Source of the DNA: Liolophura sinensis
Lineage: Eukaryota > Mollusca > Polyplacophora > Chitonida > Chitonidae
Reading direction: 5' to 3'
DNA length: 64,000 bases
Assembly (NCBI RefSeq): GCF_032854445.1
Contig: NC_088297.1
Coordinates: forward strand, 16,253,127 to 16,317,126
Within the stretch, counting starts at the first letter, position 1. Each line of letters begins with the position of its first letter. Below, piece by piece: positions 1 through 10,181 of this stretch. The notes beneath the pieces are model-generated. The model was not told the DNA's origin. It was given only the letters and a program-made list of their open reading frames with translations, and made no database searches. Both the position numbers and the translations under genes were made by a program.

Positions 1-28
1 CAAGGTATAAATTTGAACCTTACAGTGA

Positions 29-644
<616 letters not shown>

Positions 645-905
645 AGTAGTATAGGGAAAAGGGGTTCTGGCACACCCCCGCCTTGGGGCCCTCCCCATAA
701 CAAATAGAGGCTCCCAATCCCCATTCCCTGAACACCCACCCCCTGGTAAATAGGGGCTCCCAGCCTCATCTCGAGGCATATACACACTATAGGTTCTGGC
801 GCACCCTCCCCTTGGGGCCCACCCCGGAACAAATAGAGGCCCCCAGCCCCCCAGCGGAGGGTCTGGCGGCTATTGAAACTTCTTATTAGGTATACAGCGC
901 ATACA
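645..905 (+). repeat. Element 1 left terminal inverted repeat, with repeated GC-rich modules
   Basis: Starts AGTAGTATAGGG. Two successive copies of a GC-rich module follow (about 663-718 and 791-846), each with GGTTCTGGC, a palindromic GGGGCCC core and AACAAATAGAGGC. A shorter AAATAGGGGCTCCCAG copy lies between them near 747. The inner part (to about 893) reads tattgaaacttcttattagg and matches the inner part of element 3's repeat. The reverse complement of 13927-14104 matches the outer part. In this class terminal repeats hold the protein-primed replication origin and the integrase binding sites. Confidence 0.85.
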
Positions 906-921
906 ATGAATCATCATCTTC

Positions 922-1188
922 ATGGGATCTCCCGCGGACGGCCGGCCTCTTTGGACGAAGTTAGTCGGCACGGTGCAAGACTTGCTAGGCTACAAAGAAG
1001 TCACCCACAGCATGTTTGAAGACGGCCGTGTCCACGCGGGTCGGCTGCTCGTGCTGAAGCTCTTCACCAACGACGTGTGCGCTTCGGTGGAGCACCCCGA
1101 GCCCATCCGGCAGTATTATGAAAACCTGCTGCTGCCCGAGCTAATGAGGCAACAACCCTACCCCCGGGGCCCTTCCCAGAACAAATAG
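922..1188 (+). CDS. Polinton gene A, unknown function (element 1 copy)
   Basis: An 88-codon frame starting ATGGGATCT, the first gene inside the left terminal repeat. The same protein starts at 35788 in element 3, and conservation between the copies (KLVGTVQDL, GRVHAGRLLVLKLF, YYEN..LPELMRQQ) argues for a real gene. I see no signal peptide, membrane segment or metal-binding pattern and do not recognise the family. Here the last ten or so codons (PYPRGPSQNK) are translated from a terminal-repeat-like module at 1152-1205, so the native C-terminus has been replaced. The element 3 copy stops just after the same RQQP residues. Confidence 0.6.
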   Translation: MGSPADGRPLWTKLVGTVQDLLGYKEVTHSMFEDGRVHAGRLLVLKLFTNDVCASVEHPEPIRQYYENLLLPELMRQQPYPRGPSQNK

Positions 1189-1205
1189 AGGCCCCCAGCC
1201 CCTTC
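1152..1205 (+). repeat. Internal copy of the terminal-repeat module in element 1
   Basis: The stretch cccccggggcccttcccag followed by aacaaatagaggcccccagc repeats the core of the left terminal repeat (compare about 807-850) in the same orientation. It sits between gene A and the next frame, about 500 bases in from the end. It looks like the scar of an end-exchange or of an older, shorter terminus. Confidence 0.75.
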
Positions 1206-1207
1206 TT

Positions 1208-1527
1208 ATGTCGCAGTTAAACACATCGGTCTTTCGGTCTATCCCCCGCCGAAACACGTACCAGAAAGACAAGTCAGACATGGCGTATAATGTCATCTTC
1301 GACTGCGCTGAGCTCATCGCCGCTTGCGAGGCCACCAAGGCCTCCGGCAAACCGCTTTCGACGGTCTTCTCGATTCAGTCTACACGAAGGCCCACCGTGA
1401 CGCCAAGACCGGCAAGCGCACCTATGAGCCTTTAACCTTTGACGGCCACACGGCGACGGCGCACAATGTCCACCTGATCCGCTCCCACTCGGTCTTCAGC
1501 GGCATCGTCAATATGAAAACCGTCTGA
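1208..1527 (+). pseudogene. Small unidentified Polinton frame next to gene A, frameshifted
   Basis: Two overlapping + frames (1208-1435 and 1324-1527) read as one small protein broken by a frameshift near 1360-1385. The first half contains NVIFDCAELIAACEATKASG and the second KAHRDAKTGKRTYEPLTFDG. It ends just before the 3' end of gene P on the other strand. There is no counterpart in elements 2 or 3: in element 3 gene A is followed directly by gene P. It may be the lost distal part of gene A or an extra accessory gene. Function unknown. Confidence 0.45.
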
Positions 1528-1550
1528 GCCTCGCCGTCTGAGCCTCTCAC

Positions 1551-2263
1551 TTCAACTCTTGCCGAGCTAGTTTTCGGCCGCGATCTATAAGCTGTTTTTT
1601 CGTACTTTCATTGATCTCTACGACGTTGAATACCTTACGAGACTTGGTGCGTATCTCCTGCTTCAGATCAGAGTAGTTCTTGAGCTCCTGAACGATTTAC
1701 TTGAACTCCATGTCTGAAATAACACCATCAGATAATGCCGTAGACACCTGCGCACGGATGCTGTTAAGTTTGGCCTCAGCCAACAGCCGTATATCGTTAT
1801 GTTTCTTGGCCTTTGCGTGAAGCCGGCGGTTAACGAATTTTCCTGCGACATTTAAGACACCGCAAGCTAGGGCCGCAGCTTCCATGGCCAAGACAGCAGG
1901 GGCTGCAATTATCGTTGTGAGTAGCCCCACGCCTGCAACCCCTAGTCCCAAACCGGCCGTGAGCATGGCTGAATCAAGGGCCTTGGCGGCTAAGACACCG
2001 CGCCGGTAGTTTTTGTACAAAGCCCGACGGAGATCTCGCTCAGATTCAAGCTGATTCTGTATTTCGCTGATATACTGCAGACGATGGGCGTGTGCCACGC
2101 TCTCCGGCGGCGCGGTCGGGGCGTTTTCAACCATAATCATTGGCGCGGTTGGGGCCAAGGGGTGGTCATTCGTAATCGTCGGCGCCGCGCCCTCCGGCTT
2201 CAAGGTGTCTTCAGCCAAGATTGATGGGTACAGTCGCCCCATATTGTCCGTCCTACGAATCAA
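1551..2263 (-). pseudogene. Polinton gene P, double-membrane-segment protein (element 1, nonsense)
   Basis: Starts near 2263 (or the ATG at 2242) and overlaps the end of gene B. A Pro/Ala-rich N-terminus of about 60 residues and a charged, probably helical stretch are followed by two hydrophobic segments (GLGLGVAGVGLLTTIIAAP and AMEAAALACGVLNVAGKF). A basic helix comes next (RRLHAKAKKH), then a helical tail. The frame stops at 1697-1699 (TAA), where element 2 has CAA, and the remaining ~45 codons continue in frame behind it. I recall relatives of this protein in Polinton-like loci of other aquatic animals but have no functional assignment. A virion membrane or minor capsid role is a guess from the hydrophobic hairpin. 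Confidence 0.6.
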
Positions 2264-3065
2264 TAATGTCGGTAAGCTCTAAGTTATCATTGGGATGACT
2301 AACACGAAAGCGGCGAATAGATTTCATCGAGATTGAAAACCCCCCTGTGACGACTCGTATATCCTCAAGAGTGCTCCGGACGACTGGGTCGCCCTGGGCC
2401 AGTAATTTGATCATAATTCTGAGCTCCTTTCCATCGTGCTCTGCAGGTCACCTTATTTTCAACCCGGTAATCAAGGTGCAACGGCGTTGAGAGGCCGCGC
2501 CAATTATGAGGTCAATGATAAGCACAGATTTAAGGGGTAGTGGTAGGGCGGCCTTAAAATCCGTTTGCGCGGTAAGACGTACGGTCTCTCCCCCTGGCGA
2601 CGCCCTTAGTACAAAGTGGCCTATTCTGTCCCAATCTAGAAGACAACTGCCTGTTGCTACGTACGACACGAAATGGGCTCCGGAGTTGAAAATTTATTCA
2701 CATCGACCCCGGTGGCCTGGACCGACATCGGGGTCACCTTCACATCTATGAACCAGTCGGGGTCCCGAGCTCTGGTAAGAACAAAGCGGTCTTCAAGGCG
2801 AATTAATGAGAGTTTTTGTTCTTCAATCACCTCAGACGGCGACCTGCGCTCTTGCTCTGCAGAGGATGAGACATCTTGAAGGGAAGCAAACGTGGCAGGT
2901 TCTGCTTGCCCCCCCCGTAATCTTTTTGTGGCTGTCCTTGCCACTTTGAAACTGGAAGGCGTAGATTTTACCTTCCTGGCCTTGAAGTTGGAACTCCGAC
3001 ACATCTGCCAAGTCGCTTAAAGACAGGCACGCAGACCTGGGACCGGCTGCGTCCTCCATACTCAT
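2253..3065 (-). pseudogene. Polinton gene B, probable structural protein (element 1, frameshifted)
   Basis: Starts at 3065 with MSMEDAAG, its ATG overlapping the stop of gene C as ATGA, and ends at 2253 where gene P begins. The conserved N-terminus (LSLSDLADVSEF, then GQEGKIYAFQF) is followed by a linker (AEPATFASL) and a C-terminal beta-rich region starting IDVKVTPMSVQAT and ending LELTDIIDS. Full length would be about 270 residues. This copy has at least two frameshifts (near 2910 and 2680) and a TGA after TGLKIR. Its position in the block of putative capsid genes suggests a minor capsid or vertex protein, by context only. Confidence 0.55.
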
Positions 3066-3730
3066 TTTATATCTAGGGTGACACTGAGGTTCCCTACATT
3101 CATATACTTGCCGTCTTTGTCTAAAAGTGCCACGGTCAAGTGCGTTATATAGTCGGCGCGCAAGGTTTTGTACTGTGGGTTGGGAAATGAAACCGTCTTC
3201 CCGCAGTTTATCCCTTCAAAGGTCACGGCGATGGCCCGAAGTAGTGTGGAACTGCCACCGAAACCTGAGGTTATTCTCACGTTGTCTGAGGTGCTCAGTT
3301 CATCTAAATGCACAAAGGCTTCTTTTTGTGGGACCAAGTTAGATGGCTTATCACCTTCCACAATCCCCTCTATAGGGATATTCCCGTCGGAGAACCCTAA
3401 GATGGGGGCAAGCTCATGGACCATTATGATGGCATTTCTATGGGGGGTAAGTACTAGGCGGCCCGTGGCTTCATTCATTTCCAGAGAAACCCCATGCGGG
3501 CGGAATATACCCTTGTCCAGCATACAGACATTGTAGTAGCCCGTCGGCACTTCAACATGTTTGCCATCAAGAAAGAAGCCCGGTCCGAAGGGGATATTCA
3601 CCCAGTTCGGGTAGAATGTTATCTCGCGAAGGGCTTTTTTAAGGCGGCCGTCGAGGTTGTTAAGGGCATGAGGCAGCGTGTGCTGTGCCCCATTTAGAAT
3701 GTCAGTTAATGTGATAAACATCTTAGCCAT
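3062..3730 (-). CDS. Polinton gene C, LGF-motif putative minor capsid protein (open in element 1)
   Basis: An open frame of 222 codons from ATG 3730 (MAKMFITLTD). Features are NNLDGRLKKALREI, VEVPTGYYNV, a central LAPILGFSDG motif near residue 118, KEAFVHLDELSTSDNV, and a C-terminal SFPNPQYKTLRADYITHL followed by a beta strand ending LDIK. No membrane segment is seen. The fold looks all-beta, fitting a capsid-associated or penton-like protein, but that is inference. Its start codon lies back to back with gene D (the CATGATG at 3728-3734), and its stop overlaps the gene B start by four bases. This is the only copy in the window with an undamaged N-terminal third. Confidence 0.65.
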   Translation of the reverse strand: MAKMFITLTDILNGAQHTLPHALNNLDGRLKKALREITFYPNWVNIPFGPGFFLDGKHVEVPTGYYNVCMLDKGIFRPHGVSLEMNEATGRLVLTPHRNAIIMVHELAPILGFSDGNIPIEGIVEGDKPSNLVPQKEAFVHLDELSTSDNVRITSGFGGSSTLLRAIAVTFEGINCGKTVSFPNPQYKTLRADYITHLTVALLDKDGKYMNVGNLSVTLDIK

Positions 3731-3731
3731 G

Positions 3732-4885
3732 ATGAACAGCGAGGCATACAGGTTCAATAGAGCGGCCACTTACAAGGCCGGGGCATTTCATAGTATCCAA
3801 ATCCATGCAGAGCAGCTCACGCGATTTGACATCTACATCGATGAAGAGAAGGCCTTTCTGGTCGAGTTCACAGATGTGTTGGCCAAGTACCGGCTGCCAA
3901 AGATAAGCAGCGATTCAATTGTTAAGGCCTGGAACACCAATCCTATGCAATTCTGGCAGAACCAAGTGAACTTCGCGGTCTGGTGCTTAACCACGGGCTG
4001 TGGAGTATCTGCAAAAGACCATCTTCTCGCCCCCGATCAAGACAGAGCGTGGGCGACATTCAAAAACCACTATGACTAGAGGGCCTATGAGAGGATTTGT
4101 AGGGAGTTCCGCGTAGATGCGCACACAGACTGGAGGCGCTGGGGGGTGAATCACGGCCTAGGAGTGGCATATTACTATGTCACGAGAACGGGCTACAGCC
4201 CCATTGGCGATGGGACCTTCGATCCAAGCAGGATGTTGTTCTCTAGAAATTCTACAGCGCTCTATGTCGACTACATCGAGCAGGACGCCGAGGAGGCTTG
4301 GGCGTCGTTCATTGTCGACAAATCCCAAGGATTCATGCAGCCGGGTGTAGAGCGCCTAAACGATTCCATCCGTACATACGTGTGGGCTCCCAAGCGCAAA
4401 CAAGGGCGCGTATTCTAGGCACGGGCACAGCTTTCGACGCGCAAAAACAGTTTGCCGTGAACGTTGAAGACGCTATTTCTTCTCCGATCGACCTTCCGTC
4501 TGCTATCAAACGCTACCAGGACGTGCTACAGTATGCCGGGAGCTCTGTAGACTTTGTGTATGGCATAGGCCTATATATGGCCTCCAGCGACATGATTCTG
4601 CAGATTGGCCATGTGGCGAACTACAACAACAAAATCGTCGTGGCCACAGAGGACCAGAAGCTAGGTGCCAATGAGGGTGTGAACGCTAAAGTGCTGCCCA
4701 CTTTGCACAAGCGCGCACCTTCCCATGGGATCGTTGATCCACAAGAAAGCGCCCCAGCACCCACTGCGCACAGAGGCAAACAAGAACCCTTATTTCCAAA
4801 GCAAAAGAATCATGATGCGGAGAAGACAGCCATCGTCGTCGCTGGGGTTGGTATCGGCTTACTGCTGCTGTGGACTATGCGTTAA
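3732..4885 (+). pseudogene. Polinton gene D, putative minor capsid protein with C-terminal membrane anchor (element 1)
   Basis: Starts ATGAACAGCGAG at 3732, directly opposed to gene C. The N-terminus (FDIYIDE, FTDVLAKYRLP) leads into a well-conserved core MQFWQNQVNFAVWC and TTGCGVSAKDHLL. Then come HTDWRR, GLGVAYYYVTRTGYSP, ERLNDSIRTYVWA, GTAFDAQKQF and DFVYGIGLYM. It ends in a Pro-rich linker and a single hydrophobic segment (TAIVVAGVGIGLLLLW). Compared with element 3 it lacks about 30 codons near 4040, has TAG at 4077-4079 (AAG in element 3), and has a ~10-base deletion near 4390. The 3' end overlaps the end of convergent gene E. Confidence 0.62.
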
Positions 4886-6169
4886 ATACCTGCGAACAGG
4901 CACGAGCATTAGGCCACCTACTGCAACGACTAGAGCCCAGACATTATCGGCCAGCCACCCAGCCGCTTTCCCGAGAAGATTCAGTAGCCAGGACACGATA
5001 CTGCCAATATTACCCGGAATCGCAGCGGCAGCCTTCCCAGCCAGCTTGCCAAGGGCGCGCGCCAGGGACTGGAGATGCTTTTTCACCCATTCTTTAAGAC
5101 CGTGCCCGTCGGATAGAGATGGCGTTGACTGGATGCCCCCGCTGGACCCACCAGTCAACGCCAACTTTATCGCTAGCCCCAGTGTCGAGATCGCCATCCC
5201 AATTGGCGTGAAAATGGAGACCACGGTTATTCCCTGCTCCCGGAAGAGGGTGCGGACGCGCTTGGCCAGAGTGGTATCCTTGTGTAGGATGCAATCGATC
5301 GTCTGCTTGATGCGGCGTATTTGCATGCGCAGGGCTTCACCCGTTAAAGAGGCTGCTTCGAGCCGGGCCACCCTCTTGTCCTCGAGATTCCTTATCCGGT
5401 CTGCGATCCGGTGCTGGGAGAATTAATCAGTGGCCTTCTCCAACTTCTTTCTTTGTTTTGCGATGTCCTTATCGGGACTTGACAGCTTGGCAAGGTTATT
5501 CGCGTGTTCGCCTTCCGAGGTCTGCAGTGCCTTGTCAAGCCCCTGGAGTTCTCGCATGGGAAGAGGAGGGTCGTTTATCGCTTCAACAGCCCGTTCGACC
5601 TCACTATTCGTCAAGCTTGTTTCCAGTGTGTGGACAGCATCATCGGCGTTTTTCGCTGGTTGGCTTAAATCATCAAGCTCTGTGGTATCTGCCGTGCCGG
5701 CCCCGGCACCGAGTGCTGAACTCGCTGTCTCCAGGGCTGCAACTGCTGCCGGATGCAACATTGTCTGTTCTCTTCTTTTCCAGTCTATAAAGCCCAGCCC
5801 CCCTTCCCCCTTAACAACATCAACCCCTCCTTTATTGGTGACTGTTGAGTGGGCTAGCGGTCCACGTGTTCTTTTGTTGATGATGTCGAGAGTGGGGTGG
5901 GCCACGAGTCGCAGACGCCCTTGGACAACCTCAATTTTCATGTAATCGCGAAAGAGTGGGGTAAGGCTGGGATCCGCCTTCGCCAAGGCATTGAAGTAAT
6001 CATTCACGGCGGCCTGCGTCAGCTCTTGTTGAAGGTTTTTGGCGGCCGCACCCCGGCTTTGTTGCTCGGGAACATCATCACCTGCAAGGAGAGTGGCCTG
6101 CTCGTCGTCGATGTTGTTGTCCTCTTGGGCGTCGCCAAACGCCGGATTATCAAAGTCATAGTCTGCCAT
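4859..6169 (-). pseudogene. Polinton gene E, coiled-coil protein with hydrophobic C-terminal domain (element 1)
   Basis: Start chosen at 6169 (ADYDFDNPAF), diverging from the capsid gene 40 bases away. About 200 acidic or low-complexity residues come first (including HPAAVAALETASSAL), then a helical Lys/Glu-rich stretch (ELQGLDKALQTSEGE, AKLSSPDKDIAKQRKKLE). The C-terminal domain contains REQGITVVSIFTPIGMAIS, ALGKLAGKAAAAIPG, IVSWLLNLLGKAAGWLADN and ALVVAVGGLMLV: several amphipathic or membrane helices. A stop and small rearrangement at about 5423 splits the frame before this domain. The architecture suggests a virion-internal or membrane-active protein. The domain is widespread in Polinton-like loci as I recall, but I know of no assigned function. 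Confidence 0.6.
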
Positions 6170-6212
6170 AATCCTCGTATTGAACATTGCAAGGTATGCC
6201 TTCAACACAACA

Positions 6213-7479
6213 ATGGATGCATGCAGACGCAGCCTAAACCCTTTCAGAACACTCCGTAAGCCTTGGGGGGTACAAGGTGTATGGCAGTCCTTGGTCGTCA
6301 CCAACAACCCGAGTACGATCGACCAGAATCAACAACTCTTGGTCCACTTCCCTAACTTCGGCGCAAATGACGTCATTGTGCCCGGTACTGTGCGCTTGGC
6401 CTTCTTGATCACGATCAATTCTTCCGACCCGAACGCCTCAGTGTTCGGGAATCTCGGACGCGCAGTAGTCAAGAAAACCACGATCAGAATCAGCGGGAAT
6501 GAGGTAATGTCCATCGACGACTCTGATGTGTTTCATTGCTTCGGCCACTTATGGCTGACCAAAAACGAACGGCAGAATGCGGCCTACCAAGGCATTGGCA
6601 GCGAAAACATGCTTAAACTTTGAGTCGGAGCGGGTGACGCAAGTGACGACAATACTGGAGAAAATGCCATCGCTAACGCCTTTGGCAGCCGGTTCCACAT
6701 TGCGCTAGACTTTGAGCTTCTAGATGGCCACATGCCATTCTACCAGAGTGCCTTGGCCGACTGACTGGAGTACGAACTGACGTTCAACAATTACGGCCGG
6801 GTCATGCAGGCAACAGACGATGCTGACGCAGCTTACACCATCGACAACATCAGCCTGGAATTCAATATAGTCACCGAAGAGGAGCTTGCTAGACAGATCC
6901 GCACCCAGTTTGCCGGGGGCGTCTCCATTCTGTATGATCGCATCCTCTGCCACCAAAAGTTTGTGAAGGACAAGTCTGATACTCTCTGGAACATAAACCT
7001 GAACACACCTGCAAGAGCAATGAAAGGCATCCTCATGCTGTTCGAGACTAAAGGAACCCAGTGGAAGAGGAGGTTGGAATCCTTCTACAACCCGAAGATC
7101 ACCAAAGTAGAAGTCACAATAGAAGGGGTCCGCAATCTGCTGTACAGCCAGGGCATGCGGGCGTACCAGCAATGGGGCGAGGTCCAGCAGCCTCAGGGAC
7201 CCTGAGGTGGCCAGGGTTGTTAAAGACTTAGGCCTGTGAGATGTCTCCCTGGAAGAGTTCTTGACGCACAAGCACGCCTTCTGGCTTGACCTTTGGCCAA
7301 GCAACGATGACGAGCTGCATGGCAGTGGGAGGTGCGTTCTGAACGCCAGCGAGGGGATTACGATACAGGTGACAAAAGAGAGAGAAGCTCCCGGCGTGTT
7401 GAACGTATATCTCTATGTGATCATGGCCGCAAAGCCACACATCCAGAATGGTAGATTCGTTAGCGTGCTTTATTGGTGA
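6213..7479 (+). pseudogene. MCP: Polinton major capsid protein (double jelly-roll type), element 1, multiple stops
   Basis: From ATG 6213 to the stop at 7477-7479, about 420 codons, the usual size of a double-jelly-roll capsid protein. Recognisable parts are NNPSTIDQNQQLLV, a strand-rich region ending KTTIRISGNEV, FHIALDFELLDGHMPFYQSA with LEYELTF near mid-protein, and a C-terminal strand VYLYVIM..KPHIQNGRF typical of this family. Lesions: TGA at 6621, TGA at 6762 (CGA in element 3), and a deletion near 7190 followed by stops. The last 30 bases overlap the ATPase start. The assignment rests on family pattern, size and its place before the ATPase. Confidence 0.72.
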
Positions 7480-8036
7480 CGCCCACTGTTCGATTATCTG
7501 TGGGCAGACAAACTGCAGCAAAACAGTCTTCGTGCTGGACCTGCTTGAGGGCCCTTTCCGCGGTTTCTTTTATCACCTTGTGATCCTGTGCCCCACTCTT
7601 AAGCATAACGAGGCGTACCGGCGGCGATGGATACTGTCTGACACTGAGGTCTATTGTTTTGACCCCGGCGAGCGGCTCAACGACTGTCTGAGAGCTTTCT
7701 ACAGATTGTTCGAGGGGAGCCCACCCTATACATCATCGATGATTGTAGTGCATTAGAGGCGATGAAGAAGAAACAAAAAATGCTGTCATTCATGGCTTTC
7801 TCGGGCCGTCATGCAAAGCAAAGCGTCTGGGTCCTCACTCAGAAATACAATGCCGTCCTGAAAGACTTTCGCGAGCAGACAAGGTGCGTGGCTTTATTCC
7901 ACTGCAAAGATTGGCACTGAATGCCTGGGGGAGAACCACATCATCGAGGCCGAGAGCGAAAAGGCAGAGGTTCGACAGAAGCTCAAGAACAATGACTGAT
8001 ACGCCCACCACATCTAAGATTATCTATTACACGTAG
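7448..8036 (+). pseudogene. Polinton FtsK/HerA-type packaging ATPase (element 1)
   Basis: ATG at 7448 lies inside the last codons of the capsid gene. The P-loop is GQTNCSKT, with Ser in place of the usual second Gly (GKT). The hallmark LYIIDDC Walker B block lies after a frameshift near 7720, followed by KKKQKMLSFMAFSGRHAKQ and WVLTQKYN. The family pumps genomes into pre-formed capsids (poxvirus A32 / PRD1 P9 relatives). Later breaks near 7915-7920 and 7995 remove the rest. It is a dead gene in this copy, with the best counterpart at 43191-43805. Confidence 0.72.
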
Positions 8037-8066
8037 GCGCCCCTATGTCTAATAGACGTATGAAGC

Positions 8067-8477
8067 ATGGATACCGACGAGCTTATAGACGAGATTCTGG
8101 GCGCAGAGGAGGAGCCCGGCCGAAGCCAACAGGCTGGCCCCAGCCAACAAGATGATGCACGGCAGCTCAGGGATAGGCTGGCGGCACATGCCAGCTGGCT
8201 CCTACCAATCCCACCCGAGAATCGACCAATGCTCATGGCACAGCTTGCCACCGACCCATTTGTTGAACAGGCGCTTAGCAGTGCTAGCTGCTGGCTATAC
8301 TACTGCTATGGTAAATACTTGGCACCGTTAACCATGGCGCTGACTACTGCTGAGCACTGCTCATTTGAACATCACTACTGTCCTAGAAATGAGCCGTATG
8401 ATCCACAGGAACATGAGTGCAACGAATCCGGAAGGCCCGAAGAAAGCGGAAGGGGTGACAGCGGATTCTACAAATGA
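8067..8477 (+). CDS. Polinton gene H, small acidic/hydrophobic protein, internally deleted (element 1)
   Basis: ATG at 8067 (MDTDELIDEILGAEEE). An acidic Gln-rich N-terminus is followed by WLLPIPPENRPMLMAQLATDPF and a hydrophobic segment CWLYYCYGKYLAPLTMALT. Compared with the versions at 25131-25877 and 43831-44280, about 60 residues around an EIDAMSDEDVERL...RYEAELGA region are missing. So this open frame is probably a deletion derivative. It runs on past the likely native end into the start of gene I. Role unknown; the hydrophobic half suggests membrane association. Confidence 0.5.
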   Translation: MDTDELIDEILGAEEEPGRSQQAGPSQQDDARQLRDRLAAHASWLLPIPPENRPMLMAQLATDPFVEQALSSASCWLYYCYGKYLAPLTMALTTAEHCSFEHHYCPRNEPYDPQEHECNESGRPEESGRGDSGFYK

Positions 8478-9003
8478 CGGCCCTGCGAAGAATCCCAAAA
8501 AAGGTGCTGCGGTTCGAGTGGGTGCTGCAGCAAGAAAGGCCAAGGCTGATCAGCTCAAGGATGACCTTCGCGAGGCAAAGGCTGCTTTGCTTGGGGCAGC
8601 TTTGGCCTTCAGCGGGAGCAGCTATATGTTTTCGATGCTGAGGAGTTCCGGTGTTGATGAAAAGCGGAGGCGCCATGATCGCGCTGTAGAGCAGCTCTAA
8701 ACCATCCAAGAAAAATGGGCTTGAAAGCGCACTGAGCGCTTGGACTGGATCAACGATGAACTCCGCCGCCAGGGCCACGCTGTCCAAACGTTCCAGGATG
8801 TCGACGCTGCAATCCGCGAGTATTCTAGGGTCACGGGCAAAATTCTTACACGCGATGCACGCAACGCGCTGCTGGGCTCAGAGGACAGCTCTCCTATTTC
8901 TATGTGCCTAGTGAAGATCAAAAACACTGCGAGATAACCTTCGTCATCCTGGGAATGTGTGGTTGGGGGTGTGAGTTACGGAATCGCAAAACTCACCAAG
9001 TAA
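8413..9003 (+). pseudogene. Fused remnants of Polinton genes I and K (element 1; J deleted)
   Basis: Starts ATG 8413 as gene I (SATNPEGPKKAEGVTADS, then a Lys/Ala-rich helix ending AKAALLGA). It jumps at about 8601 into gene K (ALAFSGSSYMFSMLRSSGV) because roughly 460 bases, including the I membrane anchor and all of J, are absent relative to element 3. The fused frame stops at 8698-8700. Further K sequence (ERLDW..DELRRQGHA, REYSRVTGK, GVSYGIAKLTK) continues to 9003 with frameshifts. The simple deletion junction shows that element 1 derives from an element-3-like arrangement. Confidence 0.6.
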
Positions 9004-9046
9004 TCCGAACTGACTGTGCCAGACTCACCATCGAGCTCCTCGCCGT

Positions 9047-10181
9047 ATGGCAGGCACGATCTTACTAGTGAGTTGGTTCTGCGCACGCAAATACACCGCG
9101 ATAATTAACATCTTTTTTCGTCGCAAATCTGCTAGAATACGTTGATGACAAGGCTAGTAAGGTGTCTGCTCGCCTGGCAAATATCTACTACAGCCCTCGT
9201 GGGTACTGGAAGGGTCTCGCGGCCATCCAGAAACTTGTCACTGCGGCTAAAGTCTCCGAACATGTGGTCTGGGCCTGGCTGAAAAAGCACGCTATCTGGC
9301 AGATATACTTGCCATGTCCCCGAAAAATACCGAGGCCTATGTTCAATGTTTCCACGCCGAATGACATCCACCAAGCCGATCTTCCATTTCTACCACATGA
9401 TCGACGAGGCCGGAAGCTGTGTAAGTTTTTGATGTCGTTGTTTTTGATAGATGTTGATGTCGCTTCTCGCTACAAGGAGGCGGAACCTCTGACTACTAAA
9501 GATTCCAAAGAAGTCGCTGATGCTCTCTCTCGCATTTTCAAGCGGGGACCTCTGAGATGGCTGAAGCTTTTACCAAGTTGACCCTGGGCGTGAGTTTATG
9601 GGTGCAGTGAGCCAACTGCTGGCCAAACACGATGTTACAGTCCGCCGAGTCCGCGTGGATATCCACCGAGACCAAGGCATAGTGGAGCGTTTCAACCGTA
9701 CTCTGGCTGAGCGGCTCTTTGGACATCAGTACGCCCAGGAGATGCGCCTCCCTCCCGAACACCGGTCTACTAAATGGGTGGCTCGGCTGCCCTATGTTGT
9801 GGCCGCTCTGAATAACGAGACAACGAGACTGATCGGTAGAAAGCCGAAAGACGCCATCGGGCAAAAGGGGTGCCCCATAAGCCTTCCTCGACGGTTCCAG
9901 GTCGTCCCGTTGGACTTAATGAGCGGAAGATCCGCTAGGGTGTTGGCCTTCGTTATCTCTATCAGCCTGGAGAGCTAGAGGGTGGCTGCCGTCGCGCGAC
10001 TGATCCTTTGTGGTCTCTAGAGATATATCGGCTGGGGCTCTCTGTCACAAAGCCTAATGAACCCTTGCTGTACTATCTAGACGATACGTCGGATGGCCCG
10101 CGACAGGGATTCGTTCGTGAAGAGTTGCTTATAGTGCCTCCCGATACTCAGTTTCCCCCGGATGGGGTTCTATGGCGCTAG
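9047..10181 (+). pseudogene. Polinton rve-family integrase (element 1, frameshifted)
   Basis: About 375 codons between the ATG at 9047 and the TAG at 10179. The order is an N-terminal helical region (ANIYYSPRGYWKG), a catalytic core with the first Asp in STPNDIHQAD, the second in DVDVASRYKEAEP and the Glu in RDQGIVERFNRTLAERLFG, then a C-terminal domain (RLPYVVAALNNET, DPLWSLEIYRLGL, GFVREELLIVPPD). DDE integrases of this kind join Polinton ends to target DNA with a 5-6 bp stagger, which matches the flanking duplication here. Frameshifts lie near 9425-9445, 9575 and 9955. It faces the polymerase gene tail to tail. Confidence 0.78.
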
